From NCBI GenBank assembly GCA_000719695.1, contig JOHN01000059.1:1-47124 (forward strand): a stretch of 47,124 nucleotides of DNA, written 5' to 3'. Position numbers and translations under genes: made by a program. The notes beneath the pieces were generated by a model, which was given only the letters and a program-made list of their open reading frames with translations, searched no databases and had not been told where the DNA came from. The stretch comes from Streptomyces sp. NRRL F-6131. GTDB lineage: Bacteria > Actinomycetota > Actinomycetes > Streptomycetales > Streptomycetaceae. Positions 34,443 to 43,649 of the stretch are shown in pieces. Position 1 is the first letter of the stretch; each line of letters begins with the position of its first letter.

Positions 34443-34792
34443 TGCTCCGGCGCGGCCCTGCTCACACGCGGACGGTGGCCCCACCTCAGGGGAAGCCCCG
34501 GAGGAAAGCACAGTCGTCCGGCCGCCCGCCAGACCGTCACGGTCGCCCCGTTCGGAGTGGGGCGTGCCGCACGGGCAGCTTCTGCGCAGTGTGCCGGCCC
34601 TGAACTGGAAGTACTCCTTCCGGCCATCAGTGTCGCCCCCCTTGCGCAACCCTTGCTGCTGCCACGAGGGCCTGCCCAAGGGGGGTCGAGCCGCCATAGC
34701 TTCCTGCCGCCGAGCCGTTTCTCCACGTCGACACCGTGCCTCACCGGTGTCGGGTCTCCCCCCACCAACCCGGCTCGGTGGAAGGATGCGCG
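34443..34792. other. Structured leader upstream of the M4 protease gene
   Basis: 350 bp without a gene. It contains a perfect 9-bp inverted repeat, CCCCCCTTG (34636-34644) and CAAGGGGGG (34677-34685), enclosing a smaller CCCT/AGGG pair, about 110 bp before the protease start. It may be a leader hairpin or a weak terminator. No riboswitch class is recognised. Confidence 0.45.
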
Positions 34793-36928
34793 ATGAACCG
34801 CAAGACCGCCCTGGCAGCAGCTGTCGCGGCAACTCTCACCCTGAGCACCGCCGCAGTGGCGACCGCCCAGTCCCCTGCCAAGGTCAACGGCTCCGGACCG
34901 GCCGGTACCGGCTTCCAGTCGATGAGCGCGGACAGCCGGCAGGCCGCCGTGGCGACGGCGGACCGGGAGGCCGAGGACACGGCCAAGGCTCTCGGACTGG
35001 GCAGTGACGAGCGCCTGGTGGCCAAGGACGTGCTGGTCGACACCGACGGCGCGCGGCACGTCCGGTACAACCGCACCTACCGCGGGCTTCCGGTCATAGG
35101 CGGAGACCTGGTCGTGCACCGGGCCAAGGACGGCAGGATAGCCAGCTCCACCTTCGCCCACGAGGGTGCGATATCGGTGGCCACCACCTCCCCCCGGCTG
35201 ACGGCCCAGGACGCGGCCGCCACTGCCCAGCGAGGCGCTCGCCACATCAAGTCCGCCCAGACCACCGGCCAGGACAGCAGCCAGCTGGTGATCTGGGCCT
35301 CGGGGAAGTTCACGACGCTGGCGTACCGTTCCACCGTCACGGGTGAGGGCGACGCCGGACCGGCCTCCCGCGAGGCGGTCGTGGTGGACGCTGTCAGCGG
35401 CGCGGTGCTCGACACCTGGGAGATCCACCAGGAGGTCAGCGGGACCGGCAACGGCGTCCTCGTCGGTCAGGTCGCGCTGGAGACCACCCAGGCCAGCAGC
35501 GGATACCAGCTCACCGACCCCACCCGCGGGTCCACCACCGTCTACGACGCGTACGCCAGCCCACAGACCAACCCCTCCCAGAACGCGAAGCTGTTCACCA
35601 AGTCCACCAACGCCTGGGGCAACGGCGCCACGACCAGTCGCGAGAGCGCTGCCGTCGATGCCGCCTACGGCCTGGCGATGACGTGGGACTACTTCAAGAA
35701 CACCTTCAACCGCTCCGGGATCCGCAACGACGGCCGGGGGGCACGGGCCTACGTCCACGTCGACAACAACCTGCAGAACGCCTTCTACGACGACACCTGC
35801 TTCTGCATGTCCTTCGGTGACGGCAACGCACAGAACAGCAACATCCCGCTCACCGAACTGGACGTCACCGGCCACGAGATGGCCCACGGGGTCACCGCTG
35901 CCACCGCCAACCTCAACTACTCCGGGGAGTCAGGCGGCCTGAACGAGGCCACCAGCGACATCTTCGGAACGATGGTGGAGTTCTACTCCAACAACTCCAC
36001 CGACCCCGGCGACTACTACATCGGCGAGAAGCTCGGCATGGGCACCTCCATGCGACGCATGGACAACCCGGCTTCCGACGGCAAGTCGCTGGGCTGCTGG
36101 ACCAGCCAGGCCAGCACCGTCGACGTGCACTACTCCTCCGGCATCGGCAACCACTTCTTCTACCTGGCGGCCGAAGGCACCGGGGCGAAGACCATAGGTG
36201 GCAAGTCCCACAACGGCACGCCCTGCAACAACGACTCCTTCGCCGGTATCGGCAAGGACAAGGCCGCCGCGATCTGGTACCGCGCCCTGACCACCTACAT
36301 GACGTCCACCACCAACTACACCCAGGCCCGCACCGCCACACTGAACGCCGCCGCCGACCTGTACGGTGCAAACTCCCAGGAGCGGTACATCGTCTCCAAG
36401 GCCTGGGCAGCGGTGTCCGTGGGTACCGCTCTGCCCGACCCCGGCAGCACTCCGGCTCCGACGCCGACTCCCACCACCCCGACCACCCCGGGCAACGCAC
36501 TGGCCAACGGCGGTTTCGAGCAGGGCGGCGCCGGCTGGACCCAGAGCGCCAACGACATCACGAACTCCACCCTGGCGCTCCCGCACGGGGGCTCCTGGTA
36601 CGCGTGGATGCTGGGCGCCGGCCAGACCCACTCCGAGTCCCTGTCCCAGAGCAACGTCAAGGTTCCGGCGACCGGCAACCCCAAGCTCACCTTCTGGCTG
36701 CAGACGACCACCCAGGAGAGCGGCCCCACCGCCTACGACACCCTCAAGGTCAACGTCAACGGCACCACCCTGGCCACCTACTCCAACGCCAACGCGAGTG
36801 CCTCCTATGTCCAGAGGACTGTTGACCTGAGCGCCTTCCGCGGCCAGACGGTCAAGCTGGAGTTCGCCGGGCAGGAGGACCCCTACCTGGCGACCGTCTT
36901 CCTGCTCGACGACGTCAGCATCGGCTGA
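34793..36928 (+). CDS. Secreted thermolysin-like (M4) metalloprotease
   Basis: 711 residues: signal peptide (1-26), FTP/PepSY-type propeptide to about residue 210, then the M4 catalytic domain. The zinc site is H361-E362-M-A-H365 in VTGHEMAHGVT, with the third ligand E385 in GGLNEATSD, the exact 24-residue spacing of thermolysin. Later VHYSSGIGNHFFYLAAEG contains the catalytic-histidine segment. A Pro/Thr linker (PAPTPTPTTPTTPG) leads to a C-terminal beta-sandwich of about 145 residues (ALANGGFEQGGAGWTQS onward) that probably binds a polymer or cell surface. The ATG is preceded by GGAAGGA. It is an extracellular protease activated by autocleavage of the propeptide. Confidence 0.95.
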   Translation: MNRKTALAAAVAATLTLSTAAVATAQSPAKVNGSGPAGTGFQSMSADSRQAAVATADREAEDTAKALGLGSDERLVAKDVLVDTDGARHVRYNRTYRGLPVIGGDLVVHRAKDGRIASSTFAHEGAISVATTSPRLTAQDAAATAQRGARHIKSAQTTGQDSSQLVIWASGKFTTLAYRSTVTGEGDAGPASREAVVVDAVSGAVLDTWEIHQEVSGTGNGVLVGQVALETTQASSGYQLTDPTRGSTTVYDAYASPQTNPSQNAKLFTKSTNAWGNGATTSRESAAVDAAYGLAMTWDYFKNTFNRSGIRNDGRGARAYVHVDNNLQNAFYDDTCFCMSFGDGNAQNSNIPLTELDVTGHEMAHGVTAATANLNYSGESGGLNEATSDIFGTMVEFYSNNSTDPGDYYIGEKLGMGTSMRRMDNPASDGKSLGCWTSQASTVDVHYSSGIGNHFFYLAAEGTGAKTIGGKSHNGTPCNNDSFAGIGKDKAAAIWYRALTTYMTSTTNYTQARTATLNAAADLYGANSQERYIVSKAWAAVSVGTALPDPGSTPAPTPTPTTPTTPGNALANGGFEQGGAGWTQSANDITNSTLALPHGGSWYAWMLGAGQTHSESLSQSNVKVPATGNPKLTFWLQTTTQESGPTAYDTLKVNVNGTTLATYSNANASASYVQRTVDLSAFRGQTVKLEFAGQEDPYLATVFLLDDVSIG

Positions 36929-36966
36929 CCTGCGCCGCCGACCCTGTCTCCCCTACCTGGGGGGGT

Positions 36967-37019
36967 CGGCCGGCCTGTGGGACGGATGTCGGGTGCGGCG
37001 CCTTCCCACAGGCCGGCCG
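36967..37019. terminator. Hairpin between convergent protease and LAL regulator genes
   Basis: A 16-bp stem (36967-36982 with 37004-37019) and a 21-nt loop, placed 38 bp after the protease stop and about 130 bp from the stop of the opposing regulator gene. It can serve either strand. Confidence 0.7.
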
Positions 37020-37147
37020 GCGTGTATGTCCGGCTCTGTCCGAGGGAGCGGACGGAGCCGGACGCCAGGACCACGAGAACGCAGTGCCCACCCGCTTCTC
37101 GACCACGGCAGCACTCGCCCAGGAGCGGAACCCGGCAGTGCGCCCGT

Positions 37148-39880
37148 TCAGCCTTCGAGAAGCTGGATGAGGTCCGCTCGGCCGCTGGCTCCGTGCTGGC
37201 GGTAGATCCGGGTGAGCTGGGCTTCCACCGCCTTGACGGAAAGATGGAGCCGGCTGGCGATCTGCCTGTTGGTGGAGCCGGCGCAGAGCATGTCGATGAT
37301 CATCTGCTGGGCCGGCGAGGAGCGGGTGTCCGCAGAGTCCATGGCCACGACCGTGGCTTCCGCCACCCGCAGCCAAGGGGCACAGCCCGCCTGCCTGAAC
37401 GCCGCGGCGGCGGCGTTCAGGTCGGCCCTGGCTGCCGCTCGACGGCGATTCCGACGTTCGAGCTGTCCGAGGACGAGTTGAGCGCGAGCCTTCTCCAACG
37501 GGTAGGGGTGGTAGGCCGGCAGGGCAGCCCTCAGGCTGTCCGCAGCCCGCCGAGGGTCGCCGGCCGCCATCAGGATGGCTTGCGCCCGGTCGAGGCCCAG
37601 GTGGACCAAGTGGCGCTCGTGACGGTCGCTCCGGCTCCGCGCCTCGGCGATCACATGGGCGGCTTCCTCCACCTGTCCGGCAAGGACGAGCGCCTCCGCC
37701 AGGTCAGCGTCGAGGAGCAGCAGTGCCGGGTCGTGGTAGCCGAGCCGGTCCAGCAGTACTGCGGCCCTGTTCAGCTGCTGGGCCGCGCCGTTGGCGTCAC
37801 CGGTGACGAGCTGCGCTCGGCCGAGGAGGCAATGGGCGTAGCTGAGCCATTCGAGGTCTCCCACGGCGCCCAGGGGTCCGATCGCTGCCTGAAGAATGAC
37901 GACAGCGCGGTCGGCCTCCCCGGCGATGAGTTCGGCCGCTGCCTTGAAGACTTCTGCCGGCTGCAGCCCTTTCTCGGTGAGTGCGAAGGTGTCGGCGGCT
38001 GCAAGGTACAGGGAGCGGGCCTTGGAGCAGTTCCCGGCCCGCTCGTGAATGGTCGCGGCGATGTGGAGGATGTCGTAGGTGAGGTCGCGGCGGCCGGTCT
38101 GTTCGACCTCCGCGCGCAGCATCTCGATTTCCGTGACGGCGCGTTGGGTACTGCCGGCTCGCAGGTATGCGGTGGCAAGCCCGCGGCGGATCTTGACAGC
38201 TGCTTCGTTCAGGCCGTGGGGGGCGCTGAGTCGCCTGCCTTCCTCAAACAGGGCGGTTCCTTGGGGAGATGCTGTCAGCAGGTGGAACCGGGCCCGGACC
38301 GCCAGGACGTCAAGGCGGCGCTGTTCGTCGTCCGCGACGCGTGCCTGGGCCTGGTCGAGGTGGGTGCGGGCGGTGGCACTGTCGCCGTGGTGCAGCGCGT
38401 GGATTGCGGCTTCGAGGTGTGCTGCGCAGGCGGAGTCGTCCGACGCCTGGGGCTCCTGGAGCGCGGCGGTGAGCAGGGCAGGCGTGTCGGCGTGGTTGTG
38501 GTTGAGGATTCGTACGGCCATCAGTCGTGCCTGGACGCGGATGTCGGCCTGTGTGGCGTCGAACAGCTCTCTGGCGCACGTGAGGGCGAAGTCCAGCTGG
38601 CCGGCGGTGGTGGCGTGCCGGGCTGCATCGAGAAGCCTCTGGGCTCCGGCAGTGGTGTCGTTGGGGGTGTGGAAGGCGGCCAGGCGAAGGAGTTCCGCCG
38701 CGGTGCCGGGCGCTGCCCGGTGTGTCGCGGTGTCGGCCGCGGCCGTGAGGAGTGTGCCGACGGTCGCAGTGGGAGTGGTGGTGGCATGCGCGGTGTGCCA
38801 GGCGTGTTCGACAGGGTCGCTGGTGAGGCGGCTGAGGGTGTGGTGGGCTTTTTGCCGACTCGCCGGATCCGCGTCGCTGTAGACGATCTCTTCCAGCAGG
38901 GGTTGGACGAACCGAGGTCGCTGGTGGGGGCCCCAGCGGACTGCCTGCCCGTTGATGGCCGGGCCGAGTGCTTGGAGTGCGGCGGGCGGCAGCTCGGTGG
39001 CGTTGCGGGCGGCCGCGAGGAGGAGCAGGGCGTGGCGCGTCGTCTGCGGCAGTCCGGCGAGTGTGGCGAGGGCGAGAGCTCGTAGGCGCCCGGGAACGGT
39101 CAGTGGACAGGCCGGGTCGCTCGGTGAGCCGTCTGGGCGGCCCGCGGACATGGCGCGGCCGAACTCGATCGCCAGGAAGGGATTGCCCGCGCTCGCCCGG
39201 AAGATCCGGCGAAGGGCCAGGCCGGTGACTTCCACACCCAGCCGGTCCGCAAGGAGGCGGGCGACGCCGGCTTCGGAGAGCCCGGCGACGGGAATGTCCA
39301 CGGTGTGGGGCTGGCGCAGGACGTCGTTGGTCGGTCCTTCGTCGGCCCGTTCGGCGGCTATCATCGCGATCCGGCTGCCCACCAGTCGTCGAAGTACGAA
39401 GGCGAGGACGTGGCGGCTCTGGTCGTCCAGCCACTGGATGTCGTCCAGCACGACGAGTAGCGGGCCGCGGTCGGCGAGGCAGCGCAGTGCTTCCATGACG
39501 GCGATGCGCACGGCAAGCGGGTCGATTGGAGCAGTCGGCGAGCCGTCGAGAAGCATGGCGGCCCGCAGGGCTTGGCGGAGATGCTCGGGCAGTTTGTGCT
39601 CGACCTGGACGACGGCTTCTCCGAGCAGGTCGATCAGGGCGACATGGGGCAGCTGGGCTTCCCCCGCGGTCGGGCAGCTCCGCAGAACCAGGGTGCCTGT
39701 GCTCGCGGCGTGCCGTGCGACCACATCCAGCAGGGCAGTCTTTCCGATGCCGGCCGGACCGTGCAGCAGGGCGCTCCCACCACCCTCGGCGCATTCGCGG
39801 AGCCGGTCCAGCATGTCGGCCCGGTCCTGCAGAGGGGCCTGTGGTTCTGGGGGCTCAGGTGGGGTGAAGGGGGCTGTCAC
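37148..39880 (-). CDS. Large ATP-binding LuxR-type (LAL) transcriptional regulator
   Basis: About 910 residues. The N-terminal AAA-type module has Walker A LLHGPAGIGKTALLDVVARH and Walker B GPLLVVLDDIQWLDDQSRHV. The middle 400 residues are rich in Ala-helical TPR-like repeats. The C-terminal LuxR helix-turn-helix contains LCAGSTNRQIASRLHLSVKA and VEAQLTRIYRQHGASGRADL. Such regulators commonly activate secondary-metabolite or degradative genes. The start is uncertain: GTG at 39880 lacks a clear binding site, and a TTG at 39925 extends it by 15 residues. No biosynthetic cluster adjoins it, and the target is unknown. Confidence 0.88.
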   Translation of the reverse strand: MTAPFTPPEPPEPQAPLQDRADMLDRLRECAEGGGSALLHGPAGIGKTALLDVVARHAASTGTLVLRSCPTAGEAQLPHVALIDLLGEAVVQVEHKLPEHLRQALRAAMLLDGSPTAPIDPLAVRIAVMEALRCLADRGPLLVVLDDIQWLDDQSRHVLAFVLRRLVGSRIAMIAAERADEGPTNDVLRQPHTVDIPVAGLSEAGVARLLADRLGVEVTGLALRRIFRASAGNPFLAIEFGRAMSAGRPDGSPSDPACPLTVPGRLRALALATLAGLPQTTRHALLLLAAARNATELPPAALQALGPAINGQAVRWGPHQRPRFVQPLLEEIVYSDADPASRQKAHHTLSRLTSDPVEHAWHTAHATTTPTATVGTLLTAAADTATHRAAPGTAAELLRLAAFHTPNDTTAGAQRLLDAARHATTAGQLDFALTCARELFDATQADIRVQARLMAVRILNHNHADTPALLTAALQEPQASDDSACAAHLEAAIHALHHGDSATARTHLDQAQARVADDEQRRLDVLAVRARFHLLTASPQGTALFEEGRRLSAPHGLNEAAVKIRRGLATAYLRAGSTQRAVTEIEMLRAEVEQTGRRDLTYDILHIAATIHERAGNCSKARSLYLAAADTFALTEKGLQPAEVFKAAAELIAGEADRAVVILQAAIGPLGAVGDLEWLSYAHCLLGRAQLVTGDANGAAQQLNRAAVLLDRLGYHDPALLLLDADLAEALVLAGQVEEAAHVIAEARSRSDRHERHLVHLGLDRAQAILMAAGDPRRAADSLRAALPAYHPYPLEKARAQLVLGQLERRNRRRAAARADLNAAAAAFRQAGCAPWLRVAEATVVAMDSADTRSSPAQQMIIDMLCAGSTNRQIASRLHLSVKAVEAQLTRIYRQHGASGRADLIQLLEG

Positions 39881-39933
39881 ATGCGACAGTGTGCGTTCCC
39901 CGGTCTCGTTAGACCAGCACGTCAACGGCAGAT

Positions 39934-39947
39934 TTACCTAGAGGTAA
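39934..39947. promoter_or_regulatory. Perfect inverted repeat upstream of the LAL regulator
   Basis: TTACCT-AG-AGGTAA, an AT-rich 6-2-6 perfect inverted repeat standing out from the GC-rich surroundings, 9-55 bp upstream of the possible starts. It is a candidate operator, perhaps for autoregulation. Confidence 0.45.
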
Positions 39948-40451
39948 CAACAGCCTCCCCGGGCAGTAGGGTTAATCGCAGTCCGGCGTCCACTTCTCAA
40001 ACCGGCGATCGATGCGGCTGTGAAAGAGTCGAGGAGGGCCGAGCGGCCGTCCTCGCCGCTCTTGGCGAACAGCGGCCGGGCCCGGGCTCTCCGCCTTTCG
40101 TGCCTGCGCGTGCCAGCGGGTCGAACAGTGTCGCCGCGACAAGCCGCCAGGCTGTTTCTCTGCCTCTGAGGACCCCTGCCGGTTGTGGGGGCCGCAGGCC
40201 TCCTCGGCAGGGTCGCGCCCGTCGGCCCTCACAGCCCGCCGGGTGCTCTTCCTCGTGCCTGTCGGCGTGGCGAGGCCGGCGCGTGCACAGGTCGGCGCGG
40301 TGCGCCGCCGACCCTGGTGTCCGACCCGCCGCACAGCAGGTCGGGCACCGGGGTCGGCGCTTCCGAAGTCCCCAGGAATCAGCGGACTGCGACGCACTCC
40401 CGGGCCCGGTCGTTCGGAGGTCCGGCTTCTCGGACCCGTGTCACTGCATCA
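39948..40451. other. Intergenic stretch between LAL regulator and SulP gene
   Basis: About 500 bp. Long open frames cross it on several strands but none has a start with a binding site, a domain or coherent codon bias. I see nothing else in it. Confidence 0.4.
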
Positions 40452-41933
40452 TCATGCCCCGGGGAGGCTGACGAGTTCGGCCGAGCCGTTGCGGTTGTGG
40501 CGCTCCTGCCACTGGTCCAGGGCGCTGCGGCAGGCGTGGTCGAGGTGGCGCACGCCGGCGAGGTCGAGGCGGACCGGGCGGTCCGCCGGCAGGCCCTCCA
40601 GGGCTTCGAGGGTTTCCAGGAGGCGGGGCAGCCGGAGGAAGGTGGCGCTGCCGTGGAGGGTCACCCGGACCGCGCCGTCGGGCAGTTCGGTGACGGCGAC
40701 CTGGAGGTGGGAGGTGTCCCAGGCGCTCTTGAGCACGGCGAGGAGGAGGCCGAGCAGGACGCCTTCGAGCAGGTTGGTCAGCACGATGGCGATCGCGGTG
40801 ACGGCGAGGATCGCGGCCTCGCCCCGGTCGGCCCGCCAGAGCGGTCGCAGGGCGCGCAGCGGGACGAGCTTGGCCCCGGCGTGGACCAGGACGCCGGCGA
40901 GGGCGGCGAGCGGGATGACGCCGAGCGCGGCGGGAATCAGTGCGGCGAAGAGCAGCAGCCACACGCCGTGCAGCACCCGGGACGCCTTGGTCCGGGCGCC
41001 GGCCTGGACGTTGGCCGCGCTGCGGACGATCACGGCGGTCATCGGCAGGGCGCCCAGCAGGCCGCAGACGGTGTTGCCGACGCCCTGGGCGAGCAGTTCG
41101 CGGTCGTAGTCGGTGCGCGGGCCGTGGTGCAGGCGGTCGACGGCGGCGGCGCTGAACAGGCTCTCGGCGGAGGCGATCAGTGCGAAAGCGAGCGCCGTGC
41201 CGAGCACGCCGAGGCTGCCGAGCGCCGCGAAGTCGGACATGCCGGGCACATCGACGACTCCGGCGAGACCGGCCACGTCGACCCGGGCGACGGGCAGGTC
41301 GAACAGGGCGGTGACGGCGGTCGCGCCGGCCACGGCGGCGAGCGGCGCGGGCACGATCCGGACCTTGGCGGGCAGGCGCGGCCAGAGCAGCAGGACCTGC
41401 ACCGTTCCGACGCCGATCGCAACGGCGGCCAGAGCCGCGGAGTCCCCTACGGTGCGGGTGACCAAGCCCGGCAGGCCTGCCAGCTTCTCCAGTCCGTCCG
41501 CCGGGCCTTTGGCGTCGGCGAGTGCGTAGAGCTGGCCGGCGATCAGGATGAGGCCGATGCCTGCCAGCATGCCCTGGACGACCGAGACGGAGATCGCCCG
41601 GAAGAGCCGGCCGAGGCGGGCGGCGCCCATGGCGAGCTGGAGCAGGCCGGCCGCGGCGGTGATCACGCCGAGGGTGGCGAGGCCGTGTTCCTGGACGGCC
41701 GCGAGGACGAGGACGGTCAGCCCGGCCGCGGGGCCGGACACCTGGAGGCTGCTGCCGGGCATCAGACCGGTCACCAGGCCGCCGACGATGCCGGTGACCA
41801 GGCCGAGTTCGGCCGGTACGCCGGAGGCGACGGCGACACCCACGCAGAGCGGGAGGGCCACCAGGAAGACGACGAGGGAGGCGGGGAGGTCGGAGCGCAG
41901 AGTGCTCAGCCGAAGGGCGGGACGACGAGTCAT
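40452..41933 (-). CDS. SulP-family anion transporter with STAS domain
   Basis: 493 residues. A membrane part of roughly 10-12 helices (about 15-385) opens with DLPASLVVFLVALPLCVGVA and contains the SulP segments SGPAAGLTVLVLAAV and GNTVCGLLGALPMTAVIVRS. A shortened C-terminal STAS domain (about 405-480) includes VRLDLAGVRHLDHACRSAL. It could import sulfate or bicarbonate. The adjacent carbonic anhydrase gene, 124 bp upstream on the same strand, favours bicarbonate, as in SulP-carbonic anhydrase pairs and fusions. GAGGA precedes the ATG. Confidence 0.9.
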   Translation of the reverse strand: MTRRPALRLSTLRSDLPASLVVFLVALPLCVGVAVASGVPAELGLVTGIVGGLVTGLMPGSSLQVSGPAAGLTVLVLAAVQEHGLATLGVITAAAGLLQLAMGAARLGRLFRAISVSVVQGMLAGIGLILIAGQLYALADAKGPADGLEKLAGLPGLVTRTVGDSAALAAVAIGVGTVQVLLLWPRLPAKVRIVPAPLAAVAGATAVTALFDLPVARVDVAGLAGVVDVPGMSDFAALGSLGVLGTALAFALIASAESLFSAAAVDRLHHGPRTDYDRELLAQGVGNTVCGLLGALPMTAVIVRSAANVQAGARTKASRVLHGVWLLLFAALIPAALGVIPLAALAGVLVHAGAKLVPLRALRPLWRADRGEAAILAVTAIAIVLTNLLEGVLLGLLLAVLKSAWDTSHLQVAVTELPDGAVRVTLHGSATFLRLPRLLETLEALEGLPADRPVRLDLAGVRHLDHACRSALDQWQERHNRNGSAELVSLPGA

Positions 41934-42057
41934 CGGGTCCTCGGGACAGTAGCGGTGCGGACAGGGGTGGGGTCGAGCGCGGTGCTGCGGAGACGGGCAG
42001 TGCCATGGGAGTGGCCAGGGCTGCGACGGGCAGTGCGACGCTGCTCTCGGTACGGGC

Positions 42058-42660
42058 TCACAGCGGCAGGAACAGATCGGCGTCGGCCCGGTGTTCGAGC
42101 ACCAGGCCGGTGTGGATCTCGTAGAACCAGCCGCGCAGCCGGATCCGCCCCTCGGCCAGCCGCCGGGCCACGGCCGGGTAGCCGCGCAGCCGGTCGAGCT
42201 GGGCCAGGACGTGCCGCTGCACGGGGCCGGCGACGGTCGGGTCGAAGACCTCGGCCTCGTCCGCGCGGAGCACGGCCCGGTCCGCGTGGCGCAGCCAGGA
42301 GCGGACGGCGGGCACCACGCTGAGGTCCTCGCCGCGGACCACGGCGCCGACGGCGCCGCAGTGCGAGTGGCCGCAGACCACGATGTCGCGCACGCCCAGC
42401 ACCTCGACGGCGTACTCGACGGTGGCGGTCTCGCCCGAGGCGTCGTCGGCCCGGTAGACGGGGACGATGTTGCCCGCTGTACGGAGCTCGAAGAGGTCGC
42501 CGGGGTCGGCGTTGGTGATCAGGGCCGGGACCACACGGGAGTCGGAGCAGGTGATGAACAGGGCCTGCGGGCTCTGGCCCGCGGCGAGTCCGGTGAGTTC
42601 GCGGCCGGTGTCCCCGGCCCGCTGCGGGAAGGCCCGGGCCCGGTCGATGAGCGGTTCCAT
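42058..42660 (-). CDS. Beta-class carbonic anhydrase
   Basis: 200 residues; interconverts CO2 and bicarbonate. Zinc ligands are C38 (with D40-R42 in ITCSDSRVVP), H98 and C101 in VVCGHSHCGAVGA. The AGNIVPVY segment is also typical. The start ATG is chosen because conserved sequence begins there. An in-frame upstream stretch to 42840 is open but rich in Arg and Pro, with no family similarity. The purine tract AAGGGAG lies 12 nt upstream. It is followed by the SulP transporter gene, and the two probably manage bicarbonate together. Confidence 0.93.
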   Translation of the reverse strand: MEPLIDRARAFPQRAGDTGRELTGLAAGQSPQALFITCSDSRVVPALITNADPGDLFELRTAGNIVPVYRADDASGETATVEYAVEVLGVRDIVVCGHSHCGAVGAVVRGEDLSVVPAVRSWLRHADRAVLRADEAEVFDPTVAGPVQRHVLAQLDRLRGYPAVARRLAEGRIRLRGWFYEIHTGLVLEHRADADLFLPL

Positions 42661-43649
42661 GAGGGTGGTTGCTCCCTTCGGTGACCCTCGCGGCGCGGAC
42701 CGAGAGGGGCGGTGGATGGGCAGGCACGTCCAGACGGGACGTGAACGGGGTCGCACGGCGTGGAATGCCACAAGCCGCGTCTCGCTGATCATCGGCAGGC
42801 CCTCTGGCGCCTGATGGCGAGTCAAGAATGAGTAAAGCACGGGTCTTGAGGAACCCAGGTTGAACTTTGTGGATGGATCGTGCCGATCTGGTTAACTTTC
42901 AGCTGACCTCGCGCGTTCGAGATCAAGCCAGAAATTGGCCGAAACCGCCCGGCATCCAAGCCGACACAAGCCCAGCAGCAGCCACAACGGCATCCCGACC
43001 GGATCGGCCACCGCGCCACAGGACCACCCCTGCCACTTCACTGCCTTTCCCCGGGTTCCACTGCTTCAGGAACAGTCGCATCACTTCGCCATTTCTATTC
43101 GAAATCCGAATTCGCAGGGCGATCGAATTCTTGAAACCTCCCGAGTCTCGCAAACCAGGCTTTCGCACCGAAGTGCAGACCGGCCACGAGAGACATCAGA
43201 ACTTCTCACGAAGGAGCCAGGCTCAGCGATTTCACTCCACACTTCCACTCCGCCGACAATCGAACAGAACCCCCGGCCAGGACAGCCTCGACACAGGGAA
43301 GCCCGAAAATCCCCCGCAGAGCCCTCGTCCCGAGGGGATGAATTCGGCACCCATCGCATCCACCCGGACACCACCAGCCACAGTGTGGATCGGCAACATC
43401 ATCCCGCAGCCCGAGTCGACATAGAATCCATTGACGTGCTCACGCCCATGAATGGAAGGTGTCCTGAAACTTGCAGCAAGACCCTTCCGGGACAACATGA
43501 TGCGCTGATAAAGTCCTTTCATTCCCGAGTACAGGGTGCGGCATCGGAACGTCCTCCAGGAACGTTTCCCTATGCCTAACACCCACCGCCTGCGCCTGCC
43601 ATCAGAAGCTGGGACCGAGCGGAGCGCGGCCTGATTCCCCGGAGTTCAC
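42661..43649. other. Long gene-poor region with lower GC
   Basis: Nearly 1 kb without a supported gene and with visibly lower GC than the flanks. It must hold the promoters of the carbonic anhydrase (leftward) and of the MalE-like gene (rightward). Open frames on both strands lack domain similarity and the usual codon bias. The composition suggests inserted or regulatory DNA. Confidence 0.45.
43470..43480. promoter_or_regulatory. MalR-type operator candidate
   Basis: CTTGC-A-GCAAG, a perfect odd palindrome about 170 bp upstream of the sugar-binding lipoprotein gene. The CTTGCAG core resembles the operator reported for streptomycete MalR at malE. The MalR-like repressor itself is encoded 1.7 kb downstream. 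Confidence 0.45.

Noticed and set aside
34443..34792. c-di-AMP (ydaO-type) riboswitch upstream of the secreted protease
   Set aside because: The conserved core sequences of that class were looked for and not seen; only a simple inverted repeat is present.
39972..40397. 141-residue minus-strand frame between the LAL and SulP genes
   Set aside because: Arg/Pro-rich translation without any family resemblance and no start signal; probably a composition artefact.
42936..43582. Long open frames on both strands in the region before the MalE-like gene
   Set aside because: No codon bias, no domain, no signal peptide and no binding site. Several overlapping frames are equally long, as expected by chance.
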